Assembly (NCBI GenBank): GCA_024696005.1
Contig: JAILHF010000052.1
Location: forward strand, 124,001 to 188,000
Length of the DNA: 64,000 bases
DNA from: Lachnospiraceae bacterium
Lineage (GTDB): Bacteria; Bacillota; Clostridia; Lachnospirales; Lachnospiraceae
Direction of reading: 5' to 3'
The notes under the pieces were generated by a model. The model was not told the origin of the DNA. It did not search any database and was given only the letters and a program-made list of their open reading frames with translations. A program made the position numbers and the translations under genes. Below are positions 26,019 to 34,408 of this stretch, piece by piece (the stretch's first letter is position 1; each line of letters starts with the position of its first letter).

Positions 26019-27074
26019 TCAGATATCACCATAGGCTTCCTCGGTCCGATCCAGGAGATCCAGCAGCTCTTCCACATTCTCCTCCGTAACGTACCAGCCG
26101 AAGCCCTCGGCATAAAGTTCCTCTTCCACGGCTCCGTCATTAAAGCAGTCCAGTAGCTTGTCGCCGATCTGGGCCCTGTAATGGCTGGGATCCACATAGT
26201 TGTCAAAGCGTACCGTCACGGCATTGATCCCGCTGAAATTGTAATAGGGCGTGACCTGTGCCAGCCGGCGCAGGAATTCCGCGTATTCCAGCTCTTCCAT
26301 CGAAGCCTTGTAGGCATTCCAGAGCATCGGATGGGTAAACACCACCAGTTCGATCCCGTTTTCGTTGCAGATATCCCGAAGCTCCGCTATGGAAGAGAGC
26401 GTCCTGTCCATCTGTTCCCGGTATTCCGGGCAGGTAAAGACCGAGACATCGCCCCATCTCCCCACTTCGTCCGGCATACCCTGCAGATCGTAATCCATGG
26501 CCCAGCCGTAGCGGTAAAAGATCTCCGCATAGTTTTCCGCCGGCTGGTGCTGCCGGCTCGTATTCAGGGATTTGAATGCCCGCGCCGTATTCATCTGCGA
26601 ACGCAGAAACGCCAGGGGATGCGCGCTGATGTATTCATAACTCATCCTTATGGGGTCCTGCTCCCTTCCGGAGCTTTCCGCGCCGTAGGAGGCGCTGTCC
26701 ACCCCGAGATAGAGCTTTTTGATCTTTGCGCCGCCCGCAAGGAGCGTCTTAACGTTATCCACGTGCTCCCACACCATGCCGGCCGAATAGGTCAGGTTGT
26801 AGCACTTAACGCCCTTCAGCTTCTCTGTATGGATGGAACCCACCCTGGAATTGCCCAGCATGAAGGCATCGAAACGTTCCGGCTCCTCCATGAGGAAGCT
26901 CATCTTGATGTAGTTCTTGTTGGGCTCGATCCCGTTGTCCCGGATATTGTGTACGTGAAAAACATTGTAGGGATCCACGAGCAGGCAGAAAACGACCGTA
27001 AACAGGAAGCACAAAGCTCCCCAGAAGACCACATGAGCGACAAATTTTCGAAAGTCTCCGTTCCTCATCCCCAT
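26019..27074 (-). CDS. SGNH/AlgJ-like membrane-anchored protein, partner of MBOAT
   Basis: A 351-residue protein with one N-terminal membrane helix (about 14-34) and a large outer domain. It has FMLGNSRVGS (near 71-80), which looks like the first SGNH hydrolase block, and a later DPSHY segment that fits the Asp-His block. Such proteins are encoded next to MBOAT acyltransferases and take part in O-acetylation of cell-surface polymers. It begins six bases after the MBOAT stop. The start could be the first or third codon (both ATG); a GGGG-rich binding site serves either. The polymer is unknown. Confidence 0.78.
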   Translation of the reverse strand: MGMRNGDFRKFVAHVVFWGALCFLFTVVFCLLVDPYNVFHVHNIRDNGIEPNKNYIKMSFLMEEPERFDAFMLGNSRVGSIHTEKLKGVKCYNLTYSAGMVWEHVDNVKTLLAGGAKIKKLYLGVDSASYGAESSGREQDPIRMSYEYISAHPLAFLRSQMNTARAFKSLNTSRQHQPAENYAEIFYRYGWAMDYDLQGMPDEVGRWGDVSVFTCPEYREQMDRTLSSIAELRDICNENGIELVVFTHPMLWNAYKASMEELEYAEFLRRLAQVTPYYNFSGINAVTVRFDNYVDPSHYRAQIGDKLLDCFNDGAVEEELYAEGFGWYVTEENVEELLDLLDRTEEAYGDI

Positions 27075-27080
27075 TCCCCG

Positions 27081-28520
27081 TCAGAACTGAAAATAGACAA
27101 ACTCGGTTTTACCCGTCGTGCGCAGCAGCATGAGCAGCAGAAGGATCCCCGCATACATGGCATAACGCAGTGCCTTGGGCTGTTTGCCGATCCATTCCGG
27201 CATGTCCCTCCTGAGGGACATGGCATCATAGACGGTGAGCAGCGCGATGGATCCCAGAATGACCGCCGCCGGCAGCGGATAAAGCTGTATCGTATTCCGG
27301 AAGAAATCCTTCGTTCCGATCCCGTCCAGGCAGTGGCTGAAGTAGTAAGCCCCGTCCGGCATGGAACGGACACAGAAGAATACCCCGGATACCATAAAGA
27401 AGAAATTGGTCACGATCAGGCCGATCACGCCCCCCGCTTTGGATGAGGTGAGCTTTTTGACCGGTTTGGCAAAGACGGCTTCCACGACCTGCACCACGCC
27501 CTCGATCAGGCCCCAGACGACAAAATGCCAGGCCGCCCCGTGCCAGAGGCCGCTCAGAGCGAAAACGATCAGGATATTGAGCCACTTCCGAAAGGCCCCT
27601 CTCCGGCTTCCGCCCAGGGGGATATACACGTAATCCCGAAACCAGGAAGACAGGGAGATGTGCCAGCGCCGCCAGAGCTCGGTAGTGGTCTTGCTGAAGA
27701 AGGGACAATCGAAATTCTTCATCAGACGGATCCCGAACAGGCGGGCGCAGCCCGTGGCGATATCCGAATATGCTGAGAAATCGCAATAGATCCGGATCGG
27801 GAAGATCACCCCCACCAGGATCAGGTCCAGGCCGGCGTGGCCCTGGATATTGTTGTAGACACGGTCCATATAGACCGCCATGGCATCCGCGATCAGAAGC
27901 TTCTTAAAATATCCCCAGGCCATGAGACGCATCCCGTAAGCCGCTTCTTCGTAGGAAAACTGTTTTTCCGCTCTCATCTGGGGGAGCAGGTTGGTGCTCC
28001 GCTCGATGGGCCCGGCTACCAGCTGGGGGAAGAACGATATGTAGGCGGCGTAAAGCACCAGGTCCTTTTCCGCCTTGATATCCCCGCGGTAAACATCGAT
28101 CACGTAACCCATGGTCTGAAAGGTGTAGAAGGTGATGCCCACGGGAAGAAGGACATCAAGGAGGATGTCTTTGGCGGAGGGATCCACCATGCGGATCAGT
28201 GCCGTAATGCTCTCACTCAGGAAATTAAAGTACTTAAAGAAGAACAGAAGCAGGATGCAGCCCAAAATGCCCATCAGGAAAAAGAACTTTTCGCGGCCCT
28301 TCCCCTGCCCTTTTTCCCGGGCTCTCCCGATCCCCAGGGCGCTGAGATACGAGATGCCGATGGCCAGAAGGATCAGGGTCACGTATTTCACATTCCACTG
28401 CATATAAAAATACAGGCTCGATACCAGCAGCACAAAAGAACGGAGACGCTGCGGCACGGCCCAGTACACGAAAAACACGATGATCAGAAATATGGCAAAC
28501 TCCAATGAGTGAAACAGCAT
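27081..28520 (-). CDS. MBOAT family O-acyltransferase (AlgI/DltB-like)
   Basis: A 465-residue polytopic membrane protein with the MBOAT hallmarks: N-terminal FHSLEFAIFLIIVFFVYW, a central block ending in WRRWHISLSSWFRDYVYIP (about 295-315) and the catalytic His region ALSGLWHGAAWHFVVWG (about 345-360). It should move acetyl groups from the cytoplasm to a surface polymer, with the downstream SGNH-like protein completing transfer. The start is the ATG at 28520. The open frame extends 55 codons further, but that part is the tRNA-Ala gene and its terminator and is not protein. Confidence 0.92.
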   Translation of the reverse strand: MLFHSLEFAIFLIIVFFVYWAVPQRLRSFVLLVSSLYFYMQWNVKYVTLILLAIGISYLSALGIGRAREKGQGKGREKFFFLMGILGCILLLFFFKYFNFLSESITALIRMVDPSAKDILLDVLLPVGITFYTFQTMGYVIDVYRGDIKAEKDLVLYAAYISFFPQLVAGPIERSTNLLPQMRAEKQFSYEEAAYGMRLMAWGYFKKLLIADAMAVYMDRVYNNIQGHAGLDLILVGVIFPIRIYCDFSAYSDIATGCARLFGIRLMKNFDCPFFSKTTTELWRRWHISLSSWFRDYVYIPLGGSRRGAFRKWLNILIVFALSGLWHGAAWHFVVWGLIEGVVQVVEAVFAKPVKKLTSSKAGGVIGLIVTNFFFMVSGVFFCVRSMPDGAYYFSHCLDGIGTKDFFRNTIQLYPLPAAVILGSIALLTVYDAMSLRRDMPEWIGKQPKALRYAMYAGILLLLMLLRTTGKTEFVYFQF

Positions 28521-28531
28521 AATGTCTTTAT

Positions 28532-28567
28532 CCAAAAACAGCCGCCCCGGCTCTCGACCGGAACGGC
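28532..28567 (-). terminator. Terminator of the tRNA-Ala gene
   Basis: A ten-base-pair stem with two G-U pairs (28567-28558 with 28550-28541), a seven-base loop and TGTTTTTGG. It sits only 12 bases upstream of the MBOAT start codon, so that gene needs read-through or a promoter I cannot see. Confidence 0.85.
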
Positions 28568-28576
28568 CTTCCTTCG

Positions 28577-28649
28577 TGGAGATGATCAGACTCGAACTGA
28601 CGACCTCCTGCATGCCATGCAGGCGTTCTCCCAACTGAACTACACCCCC
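28577..28649 (-). tRNA. tRNA-Ala (anticodon GGC)
   Basis: All 73 bases fold as a cloverleaf: acceptor GGGGGTG with CATCTCC, D arm GTTC/GAAC, anticodon stem CCTGC/GCAGG with loop ATGGCAT (anticodon GGC), a five-base variable loop, T arm GTCAG/CTGAT with loop TTCGAGT, discriminator A. CCA is not encoded. It decodes GCC/GCU. Confidence 0.96.
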
Positions 28650-28699
28650 GGAGACCCGGATTGCTTCCCGAAAGAAGCCCTCCATTCACAACAAAGGGG

Positions 28700-28728
28700 A
28701 TTATATCATATAAGGCATTCCGACGCAA
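28700..28728 (-). promoter_or_regulatory. Promoter of the tRNA-Ala gene
   Basis: TTGCGT (28728-28723), 17 bases, TATAAT (28705-28700) on the minus strand, about 50 bases upstream of the mature 5' end. Confidence 0.8.
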
Positions 28729-28762
28729 GATAAAACTTTCGCCCACGATCCGCATCTGCCGT

Positions 28763-29386
28763 TCAGCCCGGCGCCACCCTCCGGATCGCCTCGTTCCCTT
28801 TGCGAAGAAGCAGACCCACAAGCCAGATGACCAGGCAGATTACGGCAAAGATCAGACCGCCGACGGGATATCCCCAGTTCAGGAAGCCGTAGATGTCATT
28901 CCCGGCGATCCCGTTGATAAACGCGTTTGTCACATAAACGGTCCCGTAGAGCAGCGGGGGGATGATCACAAAGCGGTTGTCCTTCCTCCCCGTTTCCCTT
29001 TCGTTAAAGATCAGGAATTCCGCCATCGCCATCAGCGGCACCACCAGATGAAAGAAAAAGTTGGAACGCACATACATCGTGCCGAATCCGTACAAAGGCC
29101 CCAGGAAACCCAAGACAACCAGAAAAGTGAGTCCCACGGCACAGGCCGAAATGTACTTCCAGAGCCAGAGCTTCTTTACATCCTTCTTTCGCAGTGTCTT
29201 CACCAGCCATACTGCGGCCACGATCCCCGCGAAGATATTGGAAAGCGTCGTATAATACTTCAGGTTGGTAAATCCGCGTGAAGACAGCCTGCTCTCCTCG
29301 ATGTCAAAAAACATCCGAAGCCAGGCATAAAGGACAAAGAGCAGCATGATGATGTTTACGGCCAAAAGGATCCTCTTTTTTTTCAT
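28763..29386 (-). CDS. Polytopic membrane protein, Pr6Pr-like
   Basis: A 207-residue protein with about six hydrophobic helices and little else. Features such as LKYYTTLSNIFAGIVA (early) and RSNFFFHLVVPLMAM resemble the small Pr6Pr family of bacterial membrane proteins, whose function is not known; this is a resemblance from memory, not a search. I start at MKKKRIL (29386), twelve bases after AGGAGG; an ATG four codons upstream is too close to that site. It follows the AEC transporter gene by 25 bases and is the last gene of the long 37.7-28.8 kb run. Confidence 0.7.
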   Translation of the reverse strand: MKKKRILLAVNIIMLLFVLYAWLRMFFDIEESRLSSRGFTNLKYYTTLSNIFAGIVAAVWLVKTLRKKDVKKLWLWKYISACAVGLTFLVVLGFLGPLYGFGTMYVRSNFFFHLVVPLMAMAEFLIFNERETGRKDNRFVIIPPLLYGTVYVTNAFINGIAGNDIYGFLNWGYPVGGLIFAVICLVIWLVGLLLRKGNEAIRRVAPG

Positions 29387-29411
29387 GTGCAGGTACATCC
29401 TCCTTTTCGCA

Positions 29412-30338
29412 TCAGGCGGGCGCCACCAGGGAAGCCAGCGCAATCAGCAGGGTGATCGAAATGACGGAAAGCGTTGTGGTCATTGCGATCGCCGACGACA
29501 GAAGTCTCGTATCCTGCCCCATCTTTTCCGCCTGTATCATCGGCAGATTTCCCACGGGAACGGCCGTCATCAGACACATCGCCAGGATCGCCGTACGGTC
29601 AAAGCCCAGAGCACGCATCAGGAAAACAATGCCGATGGGAAGCAGTATCATCCTCAGGAAAAAGAATGCCCAGATCCTTGCCTCCTTCAGCGCCGCTTTC
29701 AGCTTCTGCCATGATATGGAAAAACCCAGAAGCACCATGGAAAGAAACACCGTGGCATTCCCGACATAGCTGACAGTCCCTGCCAGGATCGGCGGCAGCC
29801 CGATCCCAAACCAGGTGATCACCAGGCTGAGGACCGCCATGATCATGCCGGGATTGAGGATCCTGCGGAGGTTCCTTCCCTCCGAAGCCCCGAGCACGGC
29901 CATTCCGTGGGTATAAAAGAGCAGGCTGTAGAAGACGTTGATCACGATCACGTACAGGATCGCTTTCGGCGGCAGTATCGCCCTCGCAAGCGGGATCCCC
30001 AGGAACCCGACATTGGTATAAACACTCATCAGGTGGTAGTCCCGTTTCTGCATTCCTTTTGCCCCGAGAATGCAGGGCAAAAGCAGCCCCGTCACCACAA
30101 GCAGCGCGTAAAACGCCGCTCCGACACCCAAAGCCCGGAGCAGGTCGGCATGGCTGGCCGTAAGCTTCCCGTCCAGGATCGATGCCATGATCAGCGCGGG
30201 ATTGCAGATGTCCACCACGATGGCCGACAGTTTCCGGGAGGTCTGCTCATCCACCACGCCCCTCTTTTTCAGGCCGATGCCGATCGCGACCAGGATGCAG
30301 ATCACGCCCATCTGCTGCAGATTGATCCATAAACTCAT
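29412..30338 (-). CDS. AEC family transporter (auxin efflux carrier-like)
   Basis: A 308-residue membrane protein of the Mem_trans/AEC type with ten predicted helices in two halves (break near residue 160). Segments ICNPALIMASIL and VPVGNLPMIQAEKMG match the family positions where broken helices form the transport site. AEC proteins of Firmicutes often move small carboxylates such as malate, but the substrate cannot be told here. The start at 30338 has GGGAGAGG eight bases upstream; the 46-codon extension runs through a T-rich intergenic spacer and is rejected. Confidence 0.9.
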   Translation of the reverse strand: MSLWINLQQMGVICILVAIGIGLKKRGVVDEQTSRKLSAIVVDICNPALIMASILDGKLTASHADLLRALGVGAAFYALLVVTGLLLPCILGAKGMQKRDYHLMSVYTNVGFLGIPLARAILPPKAILYVIVINVFYSLLFYTHGMAVLGASEGRNLRRILNPGMIMAVLSLVITWFGIGLPPILAGTVSYVGNATVFLSMVLLGFSISWQKLKAALKEARIWAFFFLRMILLPIGIVFLMRALGFDRTAILAMCLMTAVPVGNLPMIQAEKMGQDTRLLSSAIAMTTTLSVISITLLIALASLVAPA

Positions 30339-30444
30339 TGATTTGGCCTCTCCCGCATTTCTTTTCCGCAATGAACGGATTTTAACACAATCCCCTTTCT
30401 TTTTCCAGAAAAAACGAAAAAGACCGCATCCCGGGCTTTCCTGC

Positions 30445-31719
30445 TCAGGCAAGCGGGATCCTGAGCAGCACTTCAAACCCTTCCCTGTCGCTGATGCAGA
30501 TCAGCTGTCCCTGCATCTTCTTCATCAGTTCGCTGGATATGTACAGCCCCAGGCCGCTGCCCTCTTTGCCGGCTGTGTTTTTGCTGCCCCGGTAGAATTT
30601 GTTTGTAAGGAGCTCTATCTCTCCGGGATCCACGCCTTCCCCGTGATCCCGGATCTTCATGTCGAGGTAATTCCCGTTAAAGCCGTAGCTGACATCGATC
30701 CGAGTACCGGCGTACTTGTTGGAGTTGCTTATGATGTTGCCGATGACCTGGGACAGGCGGTTTTTGTCGGTCCGGATGATGCAGGCGGGCACCTCCTCCG
30801 CATGCACCCTGCCATAGACATCGTGTTCTTCCGCAAGAGCGTTCAGGATATCCGAAGTCTCTTCCGCAAGGCTCACGTTCATCTCTCCCAGATCATCCAG
30901 CGCGGAGGAAAGCAGATCATTGATAAGCATGCCGATCTCCTGCGTTTTTTGTTCGATATTCTCGATCTTTGCTTTCACATATTCATCCGCCACCTTCACC
31001 GAAAGCACGCCGCAGATGGCCCTGATCCCCGTGACCGGCGTCTTCAGATCATGACTCAGGGAGGCGATGAGCTCCTTCTCCTTCATCTTGAGCTCATTCT
31101 CTCTCTGCCTTGATGCTTTTAATTCCTCTCTCATGATGTCGAAGCTTTCCGTGAAAACGCCGAAAACATTGCTGCGGTCCATGATCAGCGGCTCATCAAA
31201 GTTTCCCCGGGCCACAAGGCCCGCAAACTCTTTCATGCGCAGAAACGGCCTGACAACGTTTCTGTTGACGTAAAAAAGGAAGGACAGATAAGAGGCCAGC
31301 AGCACCACGGAGATAAAAAACGTCACGATCGCAAGCCGGGTGAGCGTCCGGCGATATGTGACCACGGCAGGGTTTGGGATCACTACCGTGCCGAGGAACC
31401 GGTCACCGTCATTTACCGGCATCGTGATCATGCCGGCCCTGACGGCATCCAGCGGCACGTGAATATCCGCAAAGCTCTGCTCCGAGGAACAGTAGCGCCG
31501 TGAATCATTGCTGTCAAAGACCAGGATGTCCGCATCAAAGTTCATCCCGCGGAAAGCCGCCGGATCATCCCAATTCTCGTATACGCTCCGGACGATCCCG
31601 TTTAACATGACGGCATCGATCCGGACAAGACGCATCGATCCCGCTGTCAGGATCAGCAGCGAGATCGATACGAAAAGCAATATGGTCAGGAATACAAAGA
31701 AGCGCTTAAAGCCTTTCAT
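30445..31719 (-). CDS. Membrane sensor histidine kinase
   Basis: A 424-residue kinase with helices at about 8-28 and 128-149 around a small outer domain, a HAMP-like segment (150-205), HisKA with phospho-accepting His223 in SLSHDLKTP, and a HATPase domain with NIISNSNKYA and GSGLGLYIS. The start overlaps the response regulator stop (TAATG). Its outer domain of about 95 residues makes it larger than the intramembrane-sensing BceS kinases, although the ABC exporter encoded upstream resembles the kind such kinases monitor. Confidence 0.94.
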   Translation of the reverse strand: MKGFKRFFVFLTILLFVSISLLILTAGSMRLVRIDAVMLNGIVRSVYENWDDPAAFRGMNFDADILVFDSNDSRRYCSSEQSFADIHVPLDAVRAGMITMPVNDGDRFLGTVVIPNPAVVTYRRTLTRLAIVTFFISVVLLASYLSFLFYVNRNVVRPFLRMKEFAGLVARGNFDEPLIMDRSNVFGVFTESFDIMREELKASRQRENELKMKEKELIASLSHDLKTPVTGIRAICGVLSVKVADEYVKAKIENIEQKTQEIGMLINDLLSSALDDLGEMNVSLAEETSDILNALAEEHDVYGRVHAEEVPACIIRTDKNRLSQVIGNIISNSNKYAGTRIDVSYGFNGNYLDMKIRDHGEGVDPGEIELLTNKFYRGSKNTAGKEGSGLGLYISSELMKKMQGQLICISDREGFEVLLRIPLA

Positions 31720-32453
31720 TATTCAATGATATACCCCACACCCCAGACTGTCTTTAAGATCTTCGGATCATCCGGATCTTCCTCCAGTTTCATCCGGATG
31801 CGCCTTGCATGAACCGGAAGCGTCCCTTCTCCGATAAACTCGTCTTCCCACGCGCATTTGAGGAGTTCATCCTTTGTGACGATCCTCCCCCTGTTCTTCA
31901 GGATATACAGGAGCATGTTATATTCCCTGCCCTTCAGTTCCGTCTCCTCACCGTTCTTTACAAGCTTGTGGGTGGAGGTGTCCAGGAAGATGTCGTCGCT
32001 GATGAACACTTTCGCATCTGCACCGGAGGGCTCGGCCGCCCCGTCTTCTCTGCGGACAGCTGCGTCCCCGGCGGCATTTGCCATGGCCCGCTCATAACGG
32101 CCGAGGACCGCTTTGACCTTGGCCAGGAGGATGCTCATGGAAAAAGGCTTGCTGATATAATCATCCCCGCCTATGTTCAGAGCCGTGAGGATATCATCGT
32201 CACTCTTTCTGGCACTGATGAACAGGATCGGCATGTCAAATTCCCGGCGGATCTTCTTGCAAAGCTCAAATCCGGAGCGATCCCCCAGATTGATGTCCAA
32301 AAGCACCAGTGAGGTTTCGTTTTCCTCCAGAAAATGAAGCGCCTCATCATAGCTCGTGACGAATGCCGCGGATAAGTCAAATATGTTAAAGTATTCTGCT
32401 GTATTCTCGGCGATGGTCCTGTCATCATCGACGATCAGGCATTTATAGTTCAT
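31719..32453 (-). CDS. OmpR-family response regulator
   Basis: A 244-residue regulator with acidic residues 9-11, phospho-acceptor Asp53 in VLLDINLGD, SKPF loop, an Ala/Asp-rich linker (about 125-148) longer than usual and a winged-helix domain with TLPVHARRIRMKLEEDP as recognition region. The start at 32453 is the first ATG; a TTG seven codons upstream lacks a binding site. It lies downstream of the exporter and hydrolase genes in the same operon and is the obvious candidate for binding the CTGTAAGA repeats at the operon promoter; this is inference. Confidence 0.93.
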   Translation of the reverse strand: MNYKCLIVDDDRTIAENTAEYFNIFDLSAAFVTSYDEALHFLEENETSLVLLDINLGDRSGFELCKKIRREFDMPILFISARKSDDDILTALNIGGDDYISKPFSMSILLAKVKAVLGRYERAMANAAGDAAVRREDGAAEPSGADAKVFISDDIFLDTSTHKLVKNGEETELKGREYNMLLYILKNRGRIVTKDELLKCAWEDEFIGEGTLPVHARRIRMKLEEDPDDPKILKTVWGVGYIIE

Positions 32454-32489
32454 GTCGTAAAGCCTCTTCCCCAAAAAGCGCTGCTCCGT

Positions 32490-34394
32490 TTACCGGCCGA
32501 TCGAGACCGTCGAGCCGCTTTCTCCGATGAATACTATCATACCATATTCCGGCAGGGGAACGCCAGTCCCATATCCTCTCATGAAGCTTGCATATTTTAC
32601 GGTCATGTATTTGTCATATACATATACAGCCGCATTTTCAGGTATATCCAGCCGGAGGGTCACATCCTTTGCCCCGTCGATCCTGTACCAGCAAGCCTCC
32701 CCGGACGTAAGCGCAACCGCCGTGACATCATCCGCAAATACCGGAATGTCTTTCTCCGAGATCAGCTTAAAGCCCAGATCATCCAGACACGCATATTCTT
32801 TCCCGTTCACTCTTTCCATGCGCAGATCGCTGATATCCCTTGATGCCGTTCCCGGAATGAGCTTATCATAAGCCGCATGATCTTCATCCAGCATCACATA
32901 GCCGTTTACCATGCCGGGCGCCTCCGTGCTTGTACACATTTTCATCCGGTTGTTGTCGGTATAGCTTGTATCCGAAGCCGAAGCGTTTACCAGGTAATAG
33001 TATGCGCCGTTACGCCGCTCCCATGCCTTCTGCACACTTTCGTCCACCTGTTTTCCCTCTGTCTTTATCAGCATGCCTCCCATTTCGGGATGGGAAAGGT
33101 AGGTCTGTCCGTTCTTTTCCTCAAACAGGTACGCATTCAGGGGCTGTACCGGAATGGCCTTCCCCGAGCTTACATCTCCGCTCACCTCCACGAAGGTCCC
33201 GTCCGAGGCATACATGTACTGCGCTTCAAATTCGTTTTCGGAAGTGACGGAACGGACCAGCATGTACCGTTTGTCCGGAAAGCTTATGCGCATGGTTTTT
33301 TCGGTGTTCGCATACAAGCCCTCATACCTGACAAACTCATCCGGCACCGGTCCGAGCTCCGGTTTTTCTTTTTCCGGATGCACGATATCGATCCCCTGTT
33401 CCGAAAGTGCCACGTCCAGAAGATCCAGGCAGATCTCCTCGCAATTGGTGCTGGATCCGCCGGAGGAAAGCACCGCCACGCTGATCTTCTGATCCGGCGC
33501 TACCAGGAGATTTGCATGCTGCATGGCATCCCCACCCTTGGAGAGCACTTTTACGCCGGCCTTTTCATAGTCTTCCTTCTCCACGTCATCCCAGCCCAGG
33601 CCGAAAGCCGGCTGACTGCCATCCGCATTGTTATTCTCCGCCATTTCGCGCTTTGCTTCTTCGGAGAGCAGTATGTCATTGCCGGTAAAAAAGGCTGTGC
33701 CGAAGCGGCATACGTCCTCTGCATCGGCCATGATCCCTCCCGTGGCGATCAGCTGCGGGAACGCGGGTGCAAGCTTCACATTACCGTTTAAGTATACCGG
33801 GATCAGCCTGTCAGGATCCGTATCCCACAAAGTTCCCGTATGGTCCAGAGAGAGCGGGCTGCTGATGTTTTCTTTGACATATTCCGTAAAGCTTGATCCG
33901 CTTACACGCTCCACAAGGATCTCGAGCAGGGTGAAGCCGTCATTGCAGTAGCAGTTGAACGCGCCGGGATCTGCCTTCAGATGCTGTCTTTTCAGCTTTT
34001 GCAAAAACGAATCATGATAATCCGTGCTCTTTTCCTCAAAGAGAAAGGCGCCTTCATAAGTCGATCCCATCAGGCCGGAGCTGTGGTTTAACAGCATGCG
34101 CACCGTGATATCCTTATATCGCTCGTCCGCCATCTTAAAATCCGGGATATAATCCGTCACGGGCGCATCCAGCACTACCTTTCCCCGGTCAGCCAGCTGC
34201 ATCACGGCTGCGGTGACATACATCTTGCTGACGGAAGCGATGTTTAGGACGCTCTCGTCCGAAGCGGCATGGGAATCGCTCCCGCTGCTTTCACCGGCAG
34301 GCTCTTCGGCATTGGCCAAAAGAGCGCCCAAAGGAAAGGTCAGCGCCAGTCCGGTCAGGATACCCGCATATATTTTTTTCATGTTTTTCGTCAT
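32490..34394 (-). CDS. Secreted class C beta-lactamase-like serine hydrolase, shortened N-terminus
   Basis: A 634-residue exported protein: signal peptide to about residue 29, low-complexity linker (30-46), then a beta-lactamase/transpeptidase-like domain with SVSK (Ser54, Lys57), YCN (149-151) and a KGGD segment, followed by about 280 further residues of likely beta-rich repeats. The family normally has about 40-60 residues of strand structure before SxxK; here that part is missing and a Ser/Glu/Asp linker replaces it. It could have lost hydrolase activity. GGGAGG lies eight bases before the ATG. It sits between the ABC permease and the two-component genes, so a role in handling cell-wall antibiotics or peptides is plausible. 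Confidence 0.85.
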   Translation of the reverse strand: MTKNMKKIYAGILTGLALTFPLGALLANAEEPAGESSGSDSHAASDESVLNIASVSKMYVTAAVMQLADRGKVVLDAPVTDYIPDFKMADERYKDITVRMLLNHSSGLMGSTYEGAFLFEEKSTDYHDSFLQKLKRQHLKADPGAFNCYCNDGFTLLEILVERVSGSSFTEYVKENISSPLSLDHTGTLWDTDPDRLIPVYLNGNVKLAPAFPQLIATGGIMADAEDVCRFGTAFFTGNDILLSEEAKREMAENNNADGSQPAFGLGWDDVEKEDYEKAGVKVLSKGGDAMQHANLLVAPDQKISVAVLSSGGSSTNCEEICLDLLDVALSEQGIDIVHPEKEKPELGPVPDEFVRYEGLYANTEKTMRISFPDKRYMLVRSVTSENEFEAQYMYASDGTFVEVSGDVSSGKAIPVQPLNAYLFEEKNGQTYLSHPEMGGMLIKTEGKQVDESVQKAWERRNGAYYYLVNASASDTSYTDNNRMKMCTSTEAPGMVNGYVMLDEDHAAYDKLIPGTASRDISDLRMERVNGKEYACLDDLGFKLISEKDIPVFADDVTAVALTSGEACWYRIDGAKDVTLRLDIPENAAVYVYDKYMTVKYASFMRGYGTGVPLPEYGMIVFIGESGSTVSIGR

Positions 34395-34408
34395 TTCGCT
34401 TTCCTCCC

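Noticed and set aside
28521..28685. N-terminal extension of 55 codons on the MBOAT protein
   Set aside because: This stretch is the tRNA-Ala gene and its terminator; the protein family starts at the ATG at 28520.
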